Shown: one piece after another, positions 1 through 9,116 of the stretch | Layout: each line of letters begins with the position of its first letter | How positions within the stretch are numbered: position 1 is the first letter of the stretch | Assembly (NCBI GenBank): GCA_947595925.1 | Contig: CANQEV010000003.1 | Coordinates: 1 to 64,000 of the forward strand | Source: an uncultured Acetatifactor sp. | GTDB lineage: Bacteria > Bacillota > Clostridia > Lachnospirales > Lachnospiraceae | DNA length: 64,000 nt | Reading direction: 5' to 3' | Program-made: the position numbers and the translations under genes | The notes under the pieces: generated by a model | What the model was told of the DNA's origin: nothing | Seen by the model: the letters and a program-made list of their open reading frames with translations, nothing else | Databases searched by the model: none

Positions 1-118
1 CCTTTCACTGTTTTGGGCGGCCGCCTCCACGGATCAGCCCATCCGAGCCGCCGTTTCCACGGGGATCTCGGATGGCCCCTCCGCGCCGGATTTCGGTGAT
101 CCGGCGGCCGAAGTCACA

Positions 119-272
119 AAAAAGTGTACTTTTTTGCCGTTGATTTCAGCGATATTTTTGTTTGATTTTACCAGGTAAAGTATTGTGAGATTTATTGACT
201 TTTGAATCTTTTTTTTGTATAATGTGTCTAATTGATTGTGAATCAGTGTATCGGCAAAAAAGTACACTTTTT
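119..272. repeat. 21-bp perfect inverted repeat flanking a promoter
   Basis: Positions 119-139 and 252-272 are exact inverted copies of a 21-bp sequence with core GTGTACTTTTTTGCCG, separated by 112 bp. A near-consensus sigma-A promoter lies between them. The layout could be a pair of operators around a promoter or the terminal inverted repeats of a MITE-like element inserted in the recombinase remnant. No transposase is present. Confidence 0.6.
195..223 (+). promoter_or_regulatory. Sigma-A promoter inside the inverted repeat
   Basis: TTGACT, 17-bp spacer, TATAAT reading rightward. The right arm of the inverted repeat begins 29 bp after the -10 box. No convincing gene follows before the terminator region at 466-517, so the transcript may be short and non-coding. 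Confidence 0.5.
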
Positions 273-465
273 CACTTGTCAGATATCCGGTGGGAAAATA
301 ATCTCCAGACATATGGTCCCGCATGGCAGCCATCTTCCTTACCTCGTTCTGGTTCCTGGTGCCGGCTTTCAAACATCCATATACCCGATTCATAGCATAC
401 CTTCATATCTTTTTACCAGCGGGCAAGACTGTGCCGGACCACAGCCGCCGCTCTTTTTTGGGACA

Positions 466-517
466 TAAAAAAAGAGCATATAGATGGAAAATCACTTTCA
501 GGTTTTCTATATGCTCT
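466..517 (-). terminator. Rho-independent terminator
   Basis: A 12-bp stem (473-484 with 506-517) is followed on the minus strand by a run of seven T. It would stop leftward transcription leaving the prophage end. Confidence 0.7.
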
Positions 518-547
518 GATTCTATTTTGGGGATGGCCGGGGTAAAT

Positions 548-562
548 TTAAGACTTTTTTAA
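548..562. repeat. Probable attL core
   Basis: TTAAGACTTTTTTAA occurs here and again at 33218-33232 in the same orientation, just beyond the integrase gene at the other end. The two copies bracket the whole set of phage genes, giving a prophage of about 32.7 kb. Arm-type repeats lie immediately inside both ends. Confidence 0.6.
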
Positions 563-598
563 GAAAATACCAATCTTTTTCTTGAAAATTAAGGCATT

Positions 599-619
599 TG
601 TCGTTAACCGTGTCAGTAA
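599..619 (+). promoter_or_regulatory. Arm-type integrase sites, left
   Basis: TGTCGTTAA (599-607) and TGTCAGTAA (611-619) are direct repeats. The same pair in reverse order (TGTCGGTAA, TGTCGTTAA) lies at 33071-33090, just after the integrase stop. Short direct repeats on the phage side of both att cores are what arm-type integrase sites look like; the assignment is inference. Confidence 0.45.
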
Positions 620-670
620 TTAGATTTATTCTTTTATATAAACCTTTGTTTTTTCAGCACTTTTAACATT

Positions 671-706
671 AAAAGAGGGCCGTCCAAGCGTATCCGACCC
701 TCTTAT
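671..706 (-). terminator. Terminator of the late operon
   Basis: A stem of 674-682 with 695-703 is followed on the minus strand by TTTTAATG, directly downstream of the endolysin stop codon. Confidence 0.65.
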
Positions 707-712
707 GTTTGC

Positions 713-1786
713 TTATTTTATTCTGATCTCCTGACCCACATATATCTTATTGGGATCCTGAATGCTGTTCGTTTCTACCAGCCGCGCCACTGTCGTGCCA
801 TATCGCTTCGCGATCCTTGAAAGCGTATCTCCCTTTACTACGATATAAGTCTTTCCAGATTGTTTCCGCAGCTCCGCGATCCTGTTGACCTCATCTTGGA
901 CTTCCTTATAATCATATCCAGCCTCCCGGAGTTTTTTTACCCGTGTAGCGCCGTTCCCCCAGACGCCAGCCAGTACTTCCTGAGCCAGCTCTGCCGTGGT
1001 CTTCTTTACCGGCTTAAGGATCTCATCAACCCTCTTTTGTACTTCTTCATAGCTGTACCCTGCCGCTGTCAACCTCTCTTTCCGGTCCGATCCGTTCCCC
1101 CAGGCTCCGGCTATCACTTCTTTTGCCAAGTCCTCTACGGTCTTCTTGGCCTGCTCCGGCTCCTTTCCTTCCGCCGGCCCCTGGTCCGTAATGTCAATAT
1201 AGCTATAGTTCTGGTCTGTCACAATACTACTAATCCGATTGCTTCGCAGAAGATTGGTTTCTCCTCCAAACTGCCATATCGCTATACGCGCGCCGCTCGT
1301 TAACTTAGGAACTGTCCTGCTCCATCTCGCTACCCAATGTGTAATCCCTATAAGCTGATCATCATTCATTCTTCCATTGAAGCTGCTTTCCGAGGCATAG
1401 ATCCCGCAGTGATATCCAGCTCCTTCCATCACTTCGCAGAATTTTTTTACTATATCTGTCAAATGCTGTCTTCCCTGGTTTAACATTTTTCCCTCTACAT
1501 CATAAAAAGTCCACCTAATATCCGTACCCTGAAGTATCTGGATCAAATGCGCGGCTTCCTTCTCCGCCGCCTCCACGGAGAAAGCTTGACCGAAGTAGTA
1601 TGCGCACCTGGTAAGATCTGCTGCCTTTGCCTGCCGATAAAATTGATTAAACTGACTGTCCCTATATTTCCCATCGTCAGCTCCGCCGGCTTTGATGATC
1701 ACAAATTCCACACCCTCCGCCTTCGCCTGGGAGAGCTGCATTCCTTTTTGGTACCGTGAGATATCGATTCCGAATATTGTCGCCAT
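713..1786 (-). CDS. Phage endolysin: GH25 muramidase with two CW_7 repeats and LysM
   Basis: Cleaves the N-acetylmuramic acid-GlcNAc backbone of peptidoglycan at the end of the lytic cycle. Residues 1 to about 205 form the GH25 domain (FGIDISRYQ start with Asp8, and the FYDVEGK acidic strand near residue 95). Two CW_7 (Cpl-7) wall-binding repeats, each with an (A/V)WGNG motif, follow at about 216-257 and 262-305. A C-terminal LysM domain (TYIVVKGDTLSRIAKRYG) covers about 312-357. It has no signal peptide, consistent with export through the holin pore made by the gene 27 bp upstream. Last gene of the late operon; good Shine-Dalgarno before ATG. Three modules all for the host wall make the function secure. 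Confidence 0.93.
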   Translation of the reverse strand: MATIFGIDISRYQKGMQLSQAKAEGVEFVIIKAGGADDGKYRDSQFNQFYRQAKAADLTRCAYYFGQAFSVEAAEKEAAHLIQILQGTDIRWTFYDVEGKMLNQGRQHLTDIVKKFCEVMEGAGYHCGIYASESSFNGRMNDDQLIGITHWVARWSRTVPKLTSGARIAIWQFGGETNLLRSNRISSIVTDQNYSYIDITDQGPAEGKEPEQAKKTVEDLAKEVIAGAWGNGSDRKERLTAAGYSYEEVQKRVDEILKPVKKTTAELAQEVLAGVWGNGATRVKKLREAGYDYKEVQDEVNRIAELRKQSGKTYIVVKGDTLSRIAKRYGTTVARLVETNSIQDPNKIYVGQEIRIK

Positions 1787-1813
1787 AGTCTATCTGTTCC
1801 TTTCTTAAATATA

Positions 1814-2293
1814 CTATTCTTTGTTCTTTTTTTGGTTATCGCTATTCTCACCTTGGAGCACAGCACTGTCTTCTACCTGCTTTTTTATGTACTTTACTAT
1901 CGGCATTAAAAACGGCGGCATTTGCACTCCTATATCGATCAAATTCTCTAAAATACTTATAAATTCATTCACAACCAGCCACACTGCCACCAGCGTGGCC
2001 ACTATAAATGGGATCTGGATATCTGCTATTCCGGCCGTATTCGCGGCATATTGGATCAGGGTATCAACCCATGCTCCTACTACCACCAGGAGCCACATGC
2101 TCACTTTTTTAGTAATTCCCCTGATGCTTTTATAGCTCTTGACCTCTTCTTTCCGGTATGGCGCCGCCATGAGTCCCGTGATATAATCTAAGATATTGCA
2201 ACCAACAAGCAGTGCTACCGGCACCGCCAGGATTCCCAGCCAATCCATCAATGCAGATATGATTATAGTCATCCATGTTTTTATTTTATTCAT
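1814..2293 (-). CDS. Phage holin (toxin-secretion/phage lysis family)
   Basis: A 159-residue protein with several hydrophobic segments (about 12-35, 60-85 and 95-115) and a charged C-terminal tail (ENSDNQKKNKE). The motif around LLVGCNILDYITGLMAA is typical of the Bacillus phi29/Clostridium TcdE-type holin family. It should form membrane lesions that release the adjacent endolysin. AGGAAAG precedes the ATG. Its position between tail and lysin genes supports the role. Confidence 0.88.
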   Translation of the reverse strand: MNKIKTWMTIIISALMDWLGILAVPVALLVGCNILDYITGLMAAPYRKEEVKSYKSIRGITKKVSMWLLVVVGAWVDTLIQYAANTAGIADIQIPFIVATLVAVWLVVNEFISILENLIDIGVQMPPFLMPIVKYIKKQVEDSAVLQGENSDNQKKNKE

Positions 2294-2311
2294 GCTTTTT
2301 TTCTTCCTTTC

Positions 2312-2412
2312 CTATTTTTGTCCTTTTAGTTCTTCCACTACTTTTTTAAGGCTTCGTTTTCTTCAATCAGCTGATTTATTAGTTCTGTTATTTTGATTTT
2401 CCATTTATCCAT
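2312..2412 (-). CDS. Tiny coiled-coil ORF with a candidate -1 frameshift
   Basis: ATG at 2412 overlaps the stop codon of the upstream receptor-binding gene. The zero frame encodes 24 residues and stops at 2338. Just before the stop is A_AAA_AAG (2341-2347, minus strand), a classical -1 slippery heptamer. A -1 shift there continues the amphipathic helix (VVEELKGQK) to a stop at 2312, giving about 33 residues with regular Leu/Ile spacing. The gene sits where siphophages often carry a small coiled-coil protein ahead of the holin (XhlA-like position). The alternative is a simple one-base deletion in a decaying gene. There is no strong ribosome site, so translation would be coupled. Confidence 0.45.
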
Positions 2413-3844
2413 CCTCGTCCGTAATGGTATATGTGATCTTCATCGTCTTATCCGCTGTCTTGGTGACCGGAGAGCCGAGGTTGTTGATAGTGGCAAGGTA
2501 AGTAGTTGGAGCCCATGTATTCACTTTTTTGTCTCCATTATCATTAAAAGGGATGCCTAGAAATCTATATCCCTCATTGGATCCAAATATCAGCTGATCA
2601 GAATCAATAGGGGGTATTATTGTTATATGATAGTTATTATTATAATAATATATACTAGGACCTGAATAGCTTATAGCATCATCTCTCTTTGTGTCTACTA
2701 AAATAGCTCCTCTGCTTTTATCCATATATCCTAATTCAAATGTAATTATTCCGTTTATAATGTACGAAAAATTATGATACACTTCTTCAATATTATCCCC
2801 TATCACTTTTTCAACATTCATGTTTTCAACTTTAATTTTATGAATTTTTCTATTTCCTCTGACATATATATATTCACCAGTTACCACAATATTTCTACTG
2901 ATTGATGTTCCAGTTTTATTCGTAAAATCGCAGTGTTTTGATAATTTTTTTTCGTCGATAGAAAATTTGTATATTGTGATACTTTTATTATTTTGATATT
3001 GTCTTTCGTCCGAATTATTAGTCCAGAAATATAAATTTTTTTCGTCCGTATTGTAAAAACAATAAAAATATGTTCCGCTAAATCCAGCTTCATAATTATA
3101 TTCATCTATTTTTTCGTTTTGTGTGTTATACGCAGATCTAAATAGATCGAATTTATCTACCGACATATTATTAGTACCAATTCTTAATTTGTCTGTGCTT
3201 ACGCTGAATGAATACATAATATCATTCTTCGAATCAACGCAAAAATTTAAGAAGCTCGAATTGACTCTACCGTATGTAGTTTCATTCAGGGCTTCGATTT
3301 TGATATTTTTTGTGTGGTCAACAACTTTTGACATCGCTATTGCTTTTTTATTGTTGTCGTAATTATACGGATCTAGAATATTTATTTTTTTCGCCGCTCC
3401 CGCTCCATAATATCCTCCGTACTGGCTTGTCAAGCAAACTGATGCTATCGTTCCATTGGCCTGGTTTGTTGTAAAATCGTAAACAAATTTTTTGACAAGT
3501 GCACCGGTAGTATCACTCTCCGCATTGTTATAACTACCCATCTCTGGAAGATTGGCATTTGAATTGTTATAATCTATCGATCCACACCCTACCATTTTAT
3601 TACCGCCTACGGGCAGAATAGATCTCTCATCTATCGATTTTTCAAACAAATAGATTCCGCCCAACAGCGACTTCCAGCACTCTGCCGAATTAATATCTTC
3701 CCAGCCTGTAGCATATATTCCATGCGTTGATATAAAATTCATCATCTGTGGGATCGCCTGCGTGAACATATTATCGTCCTCTACCCGCTCAACCTCGCCG
3801 GTCTTTACGTTGGTTAATTCTATCGTTGTGTGGCCCTTAATCAT
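2405..3844 (-). CDS. Putative receptor-binding / tail fibre protein
   Basis: A 479-residue protein between the tail-tip protein and the lysis genes, where siphophages encode host-recognition proteins. The N-terminal 60 residues (IELTNVKTGEVERVEDDNMF) look like the conserved tail-attachment part seen in many Firmicutes phage fibres. The rest is rich in Asn, Tyr, Lys and Ile with repeated beta-strand-like segments (YVRGNRKIHKIK, ILVDTKRDDAISYSG), reminiscent of a propeller or beta-sandwich, but no named domain is clear. The central part is far more AT-rich than its neighbours, as expected of a swapped specificity module. Start overlaps the preceding stop by ATGA. Confidence 0.65.
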   Translation of the reverse strand: MIKGHTTIELTNVKTGEVERVEDDNMFTQAIPQMMNFISTHGIYATGWEDINSAECWKSLLGGIYLFEKSIDERSILPVGGNKMVGCGSIDYNNSNANLPEMGSYNNAESDTTGALVKKFVYDFTTNQANGTIASVCLTSQYGGYYGAGAAKKINILDPYNYDNNKKAIAMSKVVDHTKNIKIEALNETTYGRVNSSFLNFCVDSKNDIMYSFSVSTDKLRIGTNNMSVDKFDLFRSAYNTQNEKIDEYNYEAGFSGTYFYCFYNTDEKNLYFWTNNSDERQYQNNKSITIYKFSIDEKKLSKHCDFTNKTGTSISRNIVVTGEYIYVRGNRKIHKIKVENMNVEKVIGDNIEEVYHNFSYIINGIITFELGYMDKSRGAILVDTKRDDAISYSGPSIYYYNNNYHITIIPPIDSDQLIFGSNEGYRFLGIPFNDNGDKKVNTWAPTTYLATINNLGSPVTKTADKTMKITYTITDEDG

Positions 3845-5580
3845 GTTTCGATTCCTCCTATTTCTATATTTTCTGTGATTCCGTTTACTATGATTCCAGC
3901 CGGCTTCGACAGGATTATTGAGGGAATTGCTTCCTTAATTATGTCGCCGATAGGAACCTGGGTTGCCGCCGTAATGGATTCTCGTATTCCTCTCGTCAGT
4001 ATACCCGCGGGCTTGCTCAGGGAGATCGTCGGGATATCCTCTCTGATATCCAGTGTCCCATCCCATCTATCAGTCGCCGCGAGTCCCTGACCGTAAATTG
4101 AGCAGTGAACATGGTCCTGATCGATCTTCACCGATCCACCGGTCATCTCCAGAGCCACAGTCAGACGCTGCATCACAGTTTGATTGATTTCGAGATAATA
4201 TAAAAGATGCAGGATATGCCTTCCATCGATCCAGGTTTCTTCAGGGTGATATTCTGGTATTTCCGTATCATTCAGAATATAGCTCACCTTGGCTACAGCA
4301 TCATGATATTGCCCTGCATCTTCCAGTGTCTCCACCTCCAAAAGTGCTTCCAATTGGAATATTGCAATCCTCTGGTTCAAAGAAGTATACCGAATATCCG
4401 CGATATTCTTTTTTTCTCCTGAGCCTATTTGGATCGCCTGGGCGTTAGTAAATTGGTAGAATACAATCTCCTCGGACCCTATCCCGCGACGCACTCCTTG
4501 AAGCTGCTTATCAACTTTAGATCTTGCGTCTGCCGTGGCCGGATCATCTCCTACGCCTTGGATTTCATATTCACCGTCATAATGGAATATGTATTTTGTA
4601 ATGCAATACTTTTTATTCCCGTCCGCGATTCCGTCCGTAAAACATAAAATATCTCCCAGATCATAAACTGGATCACCGATCATGCTAACCTTGAATGGTA
4701 CATAGCAGATAGCCTGCAGTGCATTTAAAACCGCCCTCCTGGTCTGCTCCCTTGTATCATTAGTCCCCGACTGTAAGAATGGATTGGATCCCAAATTATA
4801 TGTCAAGCCATAATCTGGTTCGTTCGCATAGTATTCGGTGGAATCATCCGATATATTGACTACTGATATACCCGTATATCTCGTTTCAAAGTCAGAAAAA
4901 GAAGCTCCTGTAAACCTATTCTTCGGATCAATAGTATCAACTACCTCTGCCCCATAGGTCCGGAATACGATCTTTCCGGTCCGATCCGCTGTTACAAAAC
5001 ACCCACATGTCTGAGCTACCCAGGCAATAAAATCCCGCCATGTCTCAATATCGTTCTCTGCAGATAGATACAGCTCTTCCTGACCATTTGCGAATTTGTT
5101 AAATTCCTCTTCGCTGGTTCCCAAATCAACCTTACACGCCTTGCAAGCCATCACAGCAAGCTGATATGGTGTTCCCGTCGTCTCAGTAGACGGATGTTCT
5201 TTGTCCAGCTTAGCCATATTATCGTAAGCTGTGACCACAATCCCCGCGGACGTCCATGATGCTTTCGATATGGAAAAAATACCAAGCGGAATATATTCAT
5301 ATTCACCGTTGTCCAACTCCCTGCCAAACTGAGGTTTAACTTCTGCACCTTTCAGCGTATATCTGTCTATGGCCATGTCCATAAATGTGGCATTCAGCTC
5401 CCCAATATATACTTGTCCTATCTTGATCCCGGCATTATCGCTACACTGATTTGCCACGCTGAAGGACCCAGCCAAAATATTTTTTTCAGTGAAATCTAAG
5501 CCGGCTATTGTCCCTTTCAGGCTGAATTCTTGCGACTCCTGCTTCATGCTTTTCAAATAATTTTCTGAAACTTTGTACAT
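3841..5580 (-). CDS. Phage tail-tip / minor structural protein
   Basis: A 579-residue protein following the distal-tail gene, overlapping it at TGATG. The N-terminal half (IAGLDFTEKNILAGSFSVAN, IPLGIFSISKASWTSAGIVVTAYDNMAKLD) matches the fold expected of tail-associated hub or baseplate proteins of clostridial siphophages. The C-terminal 90 residues contain two related segments, each ending in (L/I)SKPAGI followed by ITEN or IRES, which may trimerise or dock the fibre. It has no recognisable catalytic motif. Function is assigned mainly by gene order between tape measure and receptor-binding protein. Confidence 0.65.
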   Translation of the reverse strand: MYKVSENYLKSMKQESQEFSLKGTIAGLDFTEKNILAGSFSVANQCSDNAGIKIGQVYIGELNATFMDMAIDRYTLKGAEVKPQFGRELDNGEYEYIPLGIFSISKASWTSAGIVVTAYDNMAKLDKEHPSTETTGTPYQLAVMACKACKVDLGTSEEEFNKFANGQEELYLSAENDIETWRDFIAWVAQTCGCFVTADRTGKIVFRTYGAEVVDTIDPKNRFTGASFSDFETRYTGISVVNISDDSTEYYANEPDYGLTYNLGSNPFLQSGTNDTREQTRRAVLNALQAICYVPFKVSMIGDPVYDLGDILCFTDGIADGNKKYCITKYIFHYDGEYEIQGVGDDPATADARSKVDKQLQGVRRGIGSEEIVFYQFTNAQAIQIGSGEKKNIADIRYTSLNQRIAIFQLEALLEVETLEDAGQYHDAVAKVSYILNDTEIPEYHPEETWIDGRHILHLLYYLEINQTVMQRLTVALEMTGGSVKIDQDHVHCSIYGQGLAATDRWDGTLDIREDIPTISLSKPAGILTRGIRESITAATQVPIGDIIKEAIPSIILSKPAGIIVNGITENIEIGGIET

Positions 5581-5948
5581 CAGAATTCCTCCAGCGTGAA
5601 TGATACATCCCAGATTCCCTCTGTCCGTTCCAGTCGCTCCGACTGCTTCGCCAGATCCGAGCGGAAATTCCGCATCCGCATGATCCTTGTCTTATAACCC
5701 TCTGCCTCCGCATCGTACATATCTACACTAAGAGGATCTGTTTTACTCAGTTCCAAAAAAATTTTAAGCCAACGGGAGCTGCAACGATAGCTTGCGGATA
5801 CAGTCATCTTGTCACGGCGCGTAACACTGACCTGATCTGTTCCCGCCTCCGTCTGATATATATTCTCCACCACAGCCCTCTCCTCTCTCCAGGACTCTGC
5901 GGTGATGATTTTTATACCATTAATTTTCAGCGGATAATCTTTCAGCAT
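5580..5948 (-). CDS. Probable distal tail protein
   Basis: A 122-residue protein directly downstream of the tape measure gene, in the usual place for a Dit-like protein that caps the tail tube and anchors the tip complex. It is short for a full Dit and resembles the small N-terminal ring domain only (PLKINGIKIITAESWREERAV...FLELSKTDPLSVDMYD). GGAGG lies 5 bp before the ATG and includes the tape measure stop. No membrane segment. Assignment is by position and size. Confidence 0.55.
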   Translation of the reverse strand: MLKDYPLKINGIKIITAESWREERAVVENIYQTEAGTDQVSVTRRDKMTVSASYRCSSRWLKIFLELSKTDPLSVDMYDAEAEGYKTRIMRMRNFRSDLAKQSERLERTEGIWDVSFTLEEF

Positions 5949-5950
5949 TG

Positions 5951-8923
5951 TTACCTCCCGCCGGATCGATAGTTATTCCGATTCAGCACATTTACTACTT
6001 TCTCATCAATCACTTCATTTCCGATATACACTGGAATGATTATGTTGCCATCCATCCTTTGCCCGCCTGCCTCCCGGATCATTGACATCAGCTTTTCCGT
6101 CCCAACGATCATCTCACTCCCGGAGCCCTCTCCACCCCCAAGATACTTTCCATTCATCTGGCCAAAGATGGTTGGATTGCTAAGAATATAAGCATTGTCG
6201 TACGCCTTCCGGTACCAGGATACGGATACAGACGGCGCTGCTCCTATCTCTACATTGAATCCTCCGTTTATTTTGAAATGCGGCAGCGCAATGTTTCTGC
6301 TAAATGTGAAGTTTACATTTCGGAATTCTTCCTCCATCTGTCTGAGCGTCCTTCTTAGATCTGATAATGTGTTCTGCATACCTAAATTCATTTCCGATCT
6401 CATCAGAGTCATTCCATTTTGGATGGTTCCTGCTATAACGCCCATTCCTCGCGCCATGCTCTCATTCATTGATTGCGCCACGCCATCCGCGGCAGATCCG
6501 ATGCTCGGCGGAGCTCCTTCGAATACACTTACAATGCTGCCAATAACCCCCTTCGCTATACTTTCCATAGATGACAGGCCGGATTCCACCACATCAACTG
6601 CGGACACCATGCTCTGAAGATCCTCCGCCGCGGAAGACGATGCAGACTCAATCACCAGCATTTCCGCAGACACCGCCGCCAAAGCGACCGAAAGAGGAAC
6701 CATTCCGGCTGTCGCTACTACTGCCCCCGCTCCTGCTGCCGTCAATCCTGCTGCCGCAGAAAGTAATCCTGCAGCCAAGGCCACTGATCCAGCCCCTCCT
6801 GCTACCGCGCCTGCTCCGAAAGCGACCATCCCGACAGCAAGTTTTCCGATCGCTTCTGCGGCACCCGCTCCATGCTCCGAGATTGTCGGAAGCTGTGCCG
6901 CCAAAAGCGCAATACCGCCGGTTGCCGCCAAAATTCCCGCGCCTACCAGCGTGATTCCTGCTCCGAAAGCAACAAACCCCACCGCTCCCGCAGTCAACGC
7001 CGGTGCCAGCGCCGCCGCGCCTGCGGCCATCAAAGCGACAGCACCTACCATTACCCCCATTGCTACTGCTGCCGGCGCCCCAGCCTCAGATACTGCGATA
7101 GCTGACTGTGCCAATAGCGCAATCCCCGCTGATACCATAAGGATCCCGGCTCCCGCAGCGATAAGGCCTTTGGCATTGGCTGATAATGCGCCCATCGAAC
7201 CACCGGCCGAGCCCATGGGCCCCGCCGCGCTCGCTGCAGCTCCTCCCAGGTTTGACATGGAATCTACCGCTGATCCCGCACCCTGCGCCAATCCCCCCAG
7301 TTTTCCGGATATATTGGCAAAGCTCGAAATCAAACCGGATCCTGCACTCACAAGGGAGCCTGCCACTTCGATTCCCTTTCCTGCTATTGCAATTACCGGT
7401 CCTGCTGCCGCGGCAATCCCTGCGCACTTAATGATCGTCTTCTGCTGCGATTCGTCCAAACTGTCCCACCAGGTTTTTAAACTAGTAACGCCTTCAGAAA
7501 GCATTTCTAACGCCGGCTGTAACATTTCGACCAAAATCGTTCCAACTTCTATGCCTGTATTTTTGAGTTGGTTCAACGCCTTTTGTGCTTTATAGCTCGT
7601 TGTGTCAAGTTTTTCGAAGGCTGTCTCAGTGGATCCAGCCGCTGCTCCCATCTGATCAATGGCATCATTGAGTTTCGCACTGTTATCCCAAAGTACATTC
7701 GCTGCCTTTCCTGCTTCAGCAGATCCGAACATATTTTGAATACTTGTCCCGCTCAAAGCAGCCTGTTCATTCAGAATGGATAAGACATCTGTTAAACCCC
7801 ATCCCATTTCCATGGCTTCCGCCATTGTCAGGCCGCCTTCTTTTATATGATCCGTTCCCTCCGCGAACGCATTCGCCGCGGCTGTTCCTTTCTTTCCGAG
7901 TTCGTTCAACATGGAATTTAGGTACGTCGTAGTTTCTGCAGTAGCTATACCATTTGATGTCATTACGGCATATGCCCCGGCAAGGCTTTCGAGCTGTACG
8001 CCGTTCGATTTTGCCGTTGGGATAACCTTACCCATTGCAGAGGCGAGCTCACCGACTGTCGTCTTACCTAAGTTCTGTGTCTGGATAAGGACATCGGATA
8101 CCCGCGTGACTTCGCTTGCCTCCATGTTGTAAGCATTCATCGTTGTCGTAAGAATATCAAGGGCAGATGCCGAATCAGTAAAGCCAGCCTTTGCAAGCAT
8201 TGCCGCTTTTCCAACAAAGTTCACAGCGTCCCGGGTCTTCTGTCCTGCAGAAATCGCGTTATATACGTTGTCCGCTATCTCCGACGCACTAATTCCGGTC
8301 TGGTCTGACAGCTCCATGATGGCGGCCTGCATATCTTCAAGAGACATCTCTGTTTCATCCGCGATGGTGGATACCTTTGCCATCGCGTCCTCAAAATTGA
8401 CTGCCGATGTTATCGCTACTCCTCCTACCGCCGTAATTGGAGCTGTTACACCCTTCGTCAGAGCCGATCCTATCGAGGACATCTTTTCTCCAGTTTTTCT
8501 GATTTCCTCGCCGGCGGCTTTCATTTTTTCTGCCGCAAGGGCAGTCTGCTGCTCTGCCTGAGCCCCGAACTCTTCATATTGCTTTGCCAGGCTGTCCAAC
8601 TGATTCTCCGTGTCAATGATCTCACGGGTCAGAGCCTCCTGCTGCCGTATCGTTTCCTCGGTTTGCGGACCATTCTTCAACTGATCAAGTGCGTCCTTCT
8701 CAGTCTTCAGCTTTTCGCTGGTCTGCTGGACAGCGTCAGCCAATAGCTTCTGCTTCTGTTGCAGCAACTCCACATTTTCCGGGTTTAATTTTAATAGCTT
8801 ATCAACTTCTTTCAGATCCGACTGCGTATCCTGAAGTTTTTTATTGACGCCTTTCAGAGCGTCCTGCAGTTTCGTTGAGTTACCTTCTATTTCGATTGTG
8901 ATCCCTTTAATCCTATTTGCCAT
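5951..8923 (-). CDS. Tail tape measure protein
   Basis: At 990 residues this is the longest phage gene, as expected for the protein that sets tail length and is ejected ahead of the DNA. Residues 10-130 form a heptad-rich coiled coil (KLQDALKGVNKKLQDTQSDL). About 150-450 match the conserved tape-measure core (ITSAVNFEDAMAKVSTIADET, TTVGELASAMGKVIPTAKSNG). About 500-780 are an Ala/Gly-rich hydrophobic stretch with several possible membrane-spanning helices. The C-terminal tail is polar. It follows the two-frame tail chaperone gene, the standard order. Confidence 0.92.
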   Translation of the reverse strand: MANRIKGITIEIEGNSTKLQDALKGVNKKLQDTQSDLKEVDKLLKLNPENVELLQQKQKLLADAVQQTSEKLKTEKDALDQLKNGPQTEETIRQQEALTREIIDTENQLDSLAKQYEEFGAQAEQQTALAAEKMKAAGEEIRKTGEKMSSIGSALTKGVTAPITAVGGVAITSAVNFEDAMAKVSTIADETEMSLEDMQAAIMELSDQTGISASEIADNVYNAISAGQKTRDAVNFVGKAAMLAKAGFTDSASALDILTTTMNAYNMEASEVTRVSDVLIQTQNLGKTTVGELASAMGKVIPTAKSNGVQLESLAGAYAVMTSNGIATAETTTYLNSMLNELGKKGTAAANAFAEGTDHIKEGGLTMAEAMEMGWGLTDVLSILNEQAALSGTSIQNMFGSAEAGKAANVLWDNSAKLNDAIDQMGAAAGSTETAFEKLDTTSYKAQKALNQLKNTGIEVGTILVEMLQPALEMLSEGVTSLKTWWDSLDESQQKTIIKCAGIAAAAGPVIAIAGKGIEVAGSLVSAGSGLISSFANISGKLGGLAQGAGSAVDSMSNLGGAAASAAGPMGSAGGSMGALSANAKGLIAAGAGILMVSAGIALLAQSAIAVSEAGAPAAVAMGVMVGAVALMAAGAAALAPALTAGAVGFVAFGAGITLVGAGILAATGGIALLAAQLPTISEHGAGAAEAIGKLAVGMVAFGAGAVAGGAGSVALAAGLLSAAAGLTAAGAGAVVATAGMVPLSVALAAVSAEMLVIESASSSAAEDLQSMVSAVDVVESGLSSMESIAKGVIGSIVSVFEGAPPSIGSAADGVAQSMNESMARGMGVIAGTIQNGMTLMRSEMNLGMQNTLSDLRRTLRQMEEEFRNVNFTFSRNIALPHFKINGGFNVEIGAAPSVSVSWYRKAYDNAYILSNPTIFGQMNGKYLGGGEGSGSEMIVGTEKLMSMIREAGGQRMDGNIIIPVYIGNEVIDEKVVNVLNRNNYRSGGR

Positions 8924-8925
8924 AA

Positions 8926-9116
8926 TTAAAACCCATCCATATCCTCTTGAGAGGCTAAAGTCTGATAGTCCGCCGTATCGTTGACTGATTCCGTCAGCAG
9001 GTCAATGATCATGCCCTCGTCCAGATTTTCCATGTCACATATCGACAGCCCCAGTTGGACCGCCCGCAGGAGATAAACTGCAGTGTTTATCTCCCGGTCG
9101 GTGGGGCGTATCATTT
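8926..9116 (-). CDS. Tail assembly chaperone, frameshift extension (T part)
   Basis: This frame (IRPTDREINTAVYLLRAVQLGLSICDMENLDEG) is -1 relative to the gene before it and overlaps its end. It is probably made as a G-T type fusion by ribosomal slippage at 9117-9123. The ATG at 9116 has no separate Shine-Dalgarno beyond the purine run itself. The fusion would bind the tape measure protein and load it for tail-tube assembly. Low-level independent initiation is the alternative. Confidence 0.7.

Larger units (their letters stand above)
34..393 (-). pseudogene. Serine recombinase N-terminal remnant
   Basis: The first 25 or so residues (MNRVYG, then a TRNQNEVRKMAAMRD stretch) resemble the N terminus of resolvase/invertase-family serine recombinases, with a plausible Shine-Dalgarno (GAAGG) before the ATG. 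The catalytic serine position of the usual R(V/I)ST motif reads KAGT here, so the active site is lost. After about residue 30 the resemblance ends and the frame runs through an inverted-repeat element. I read it as a dead fragment rather than a gene. Identification rests on the short N-terminal match only. Confidence 0.4.

Noticed and set aside
596-610. ATTTGTCGTTAACCG as the att core
   Set aside because: It also recurs at 33079-33093, but contains the repeated TGTCNNTAA pattern beside a second copy, fitting arm sites rather than the core; it remains an alternative.
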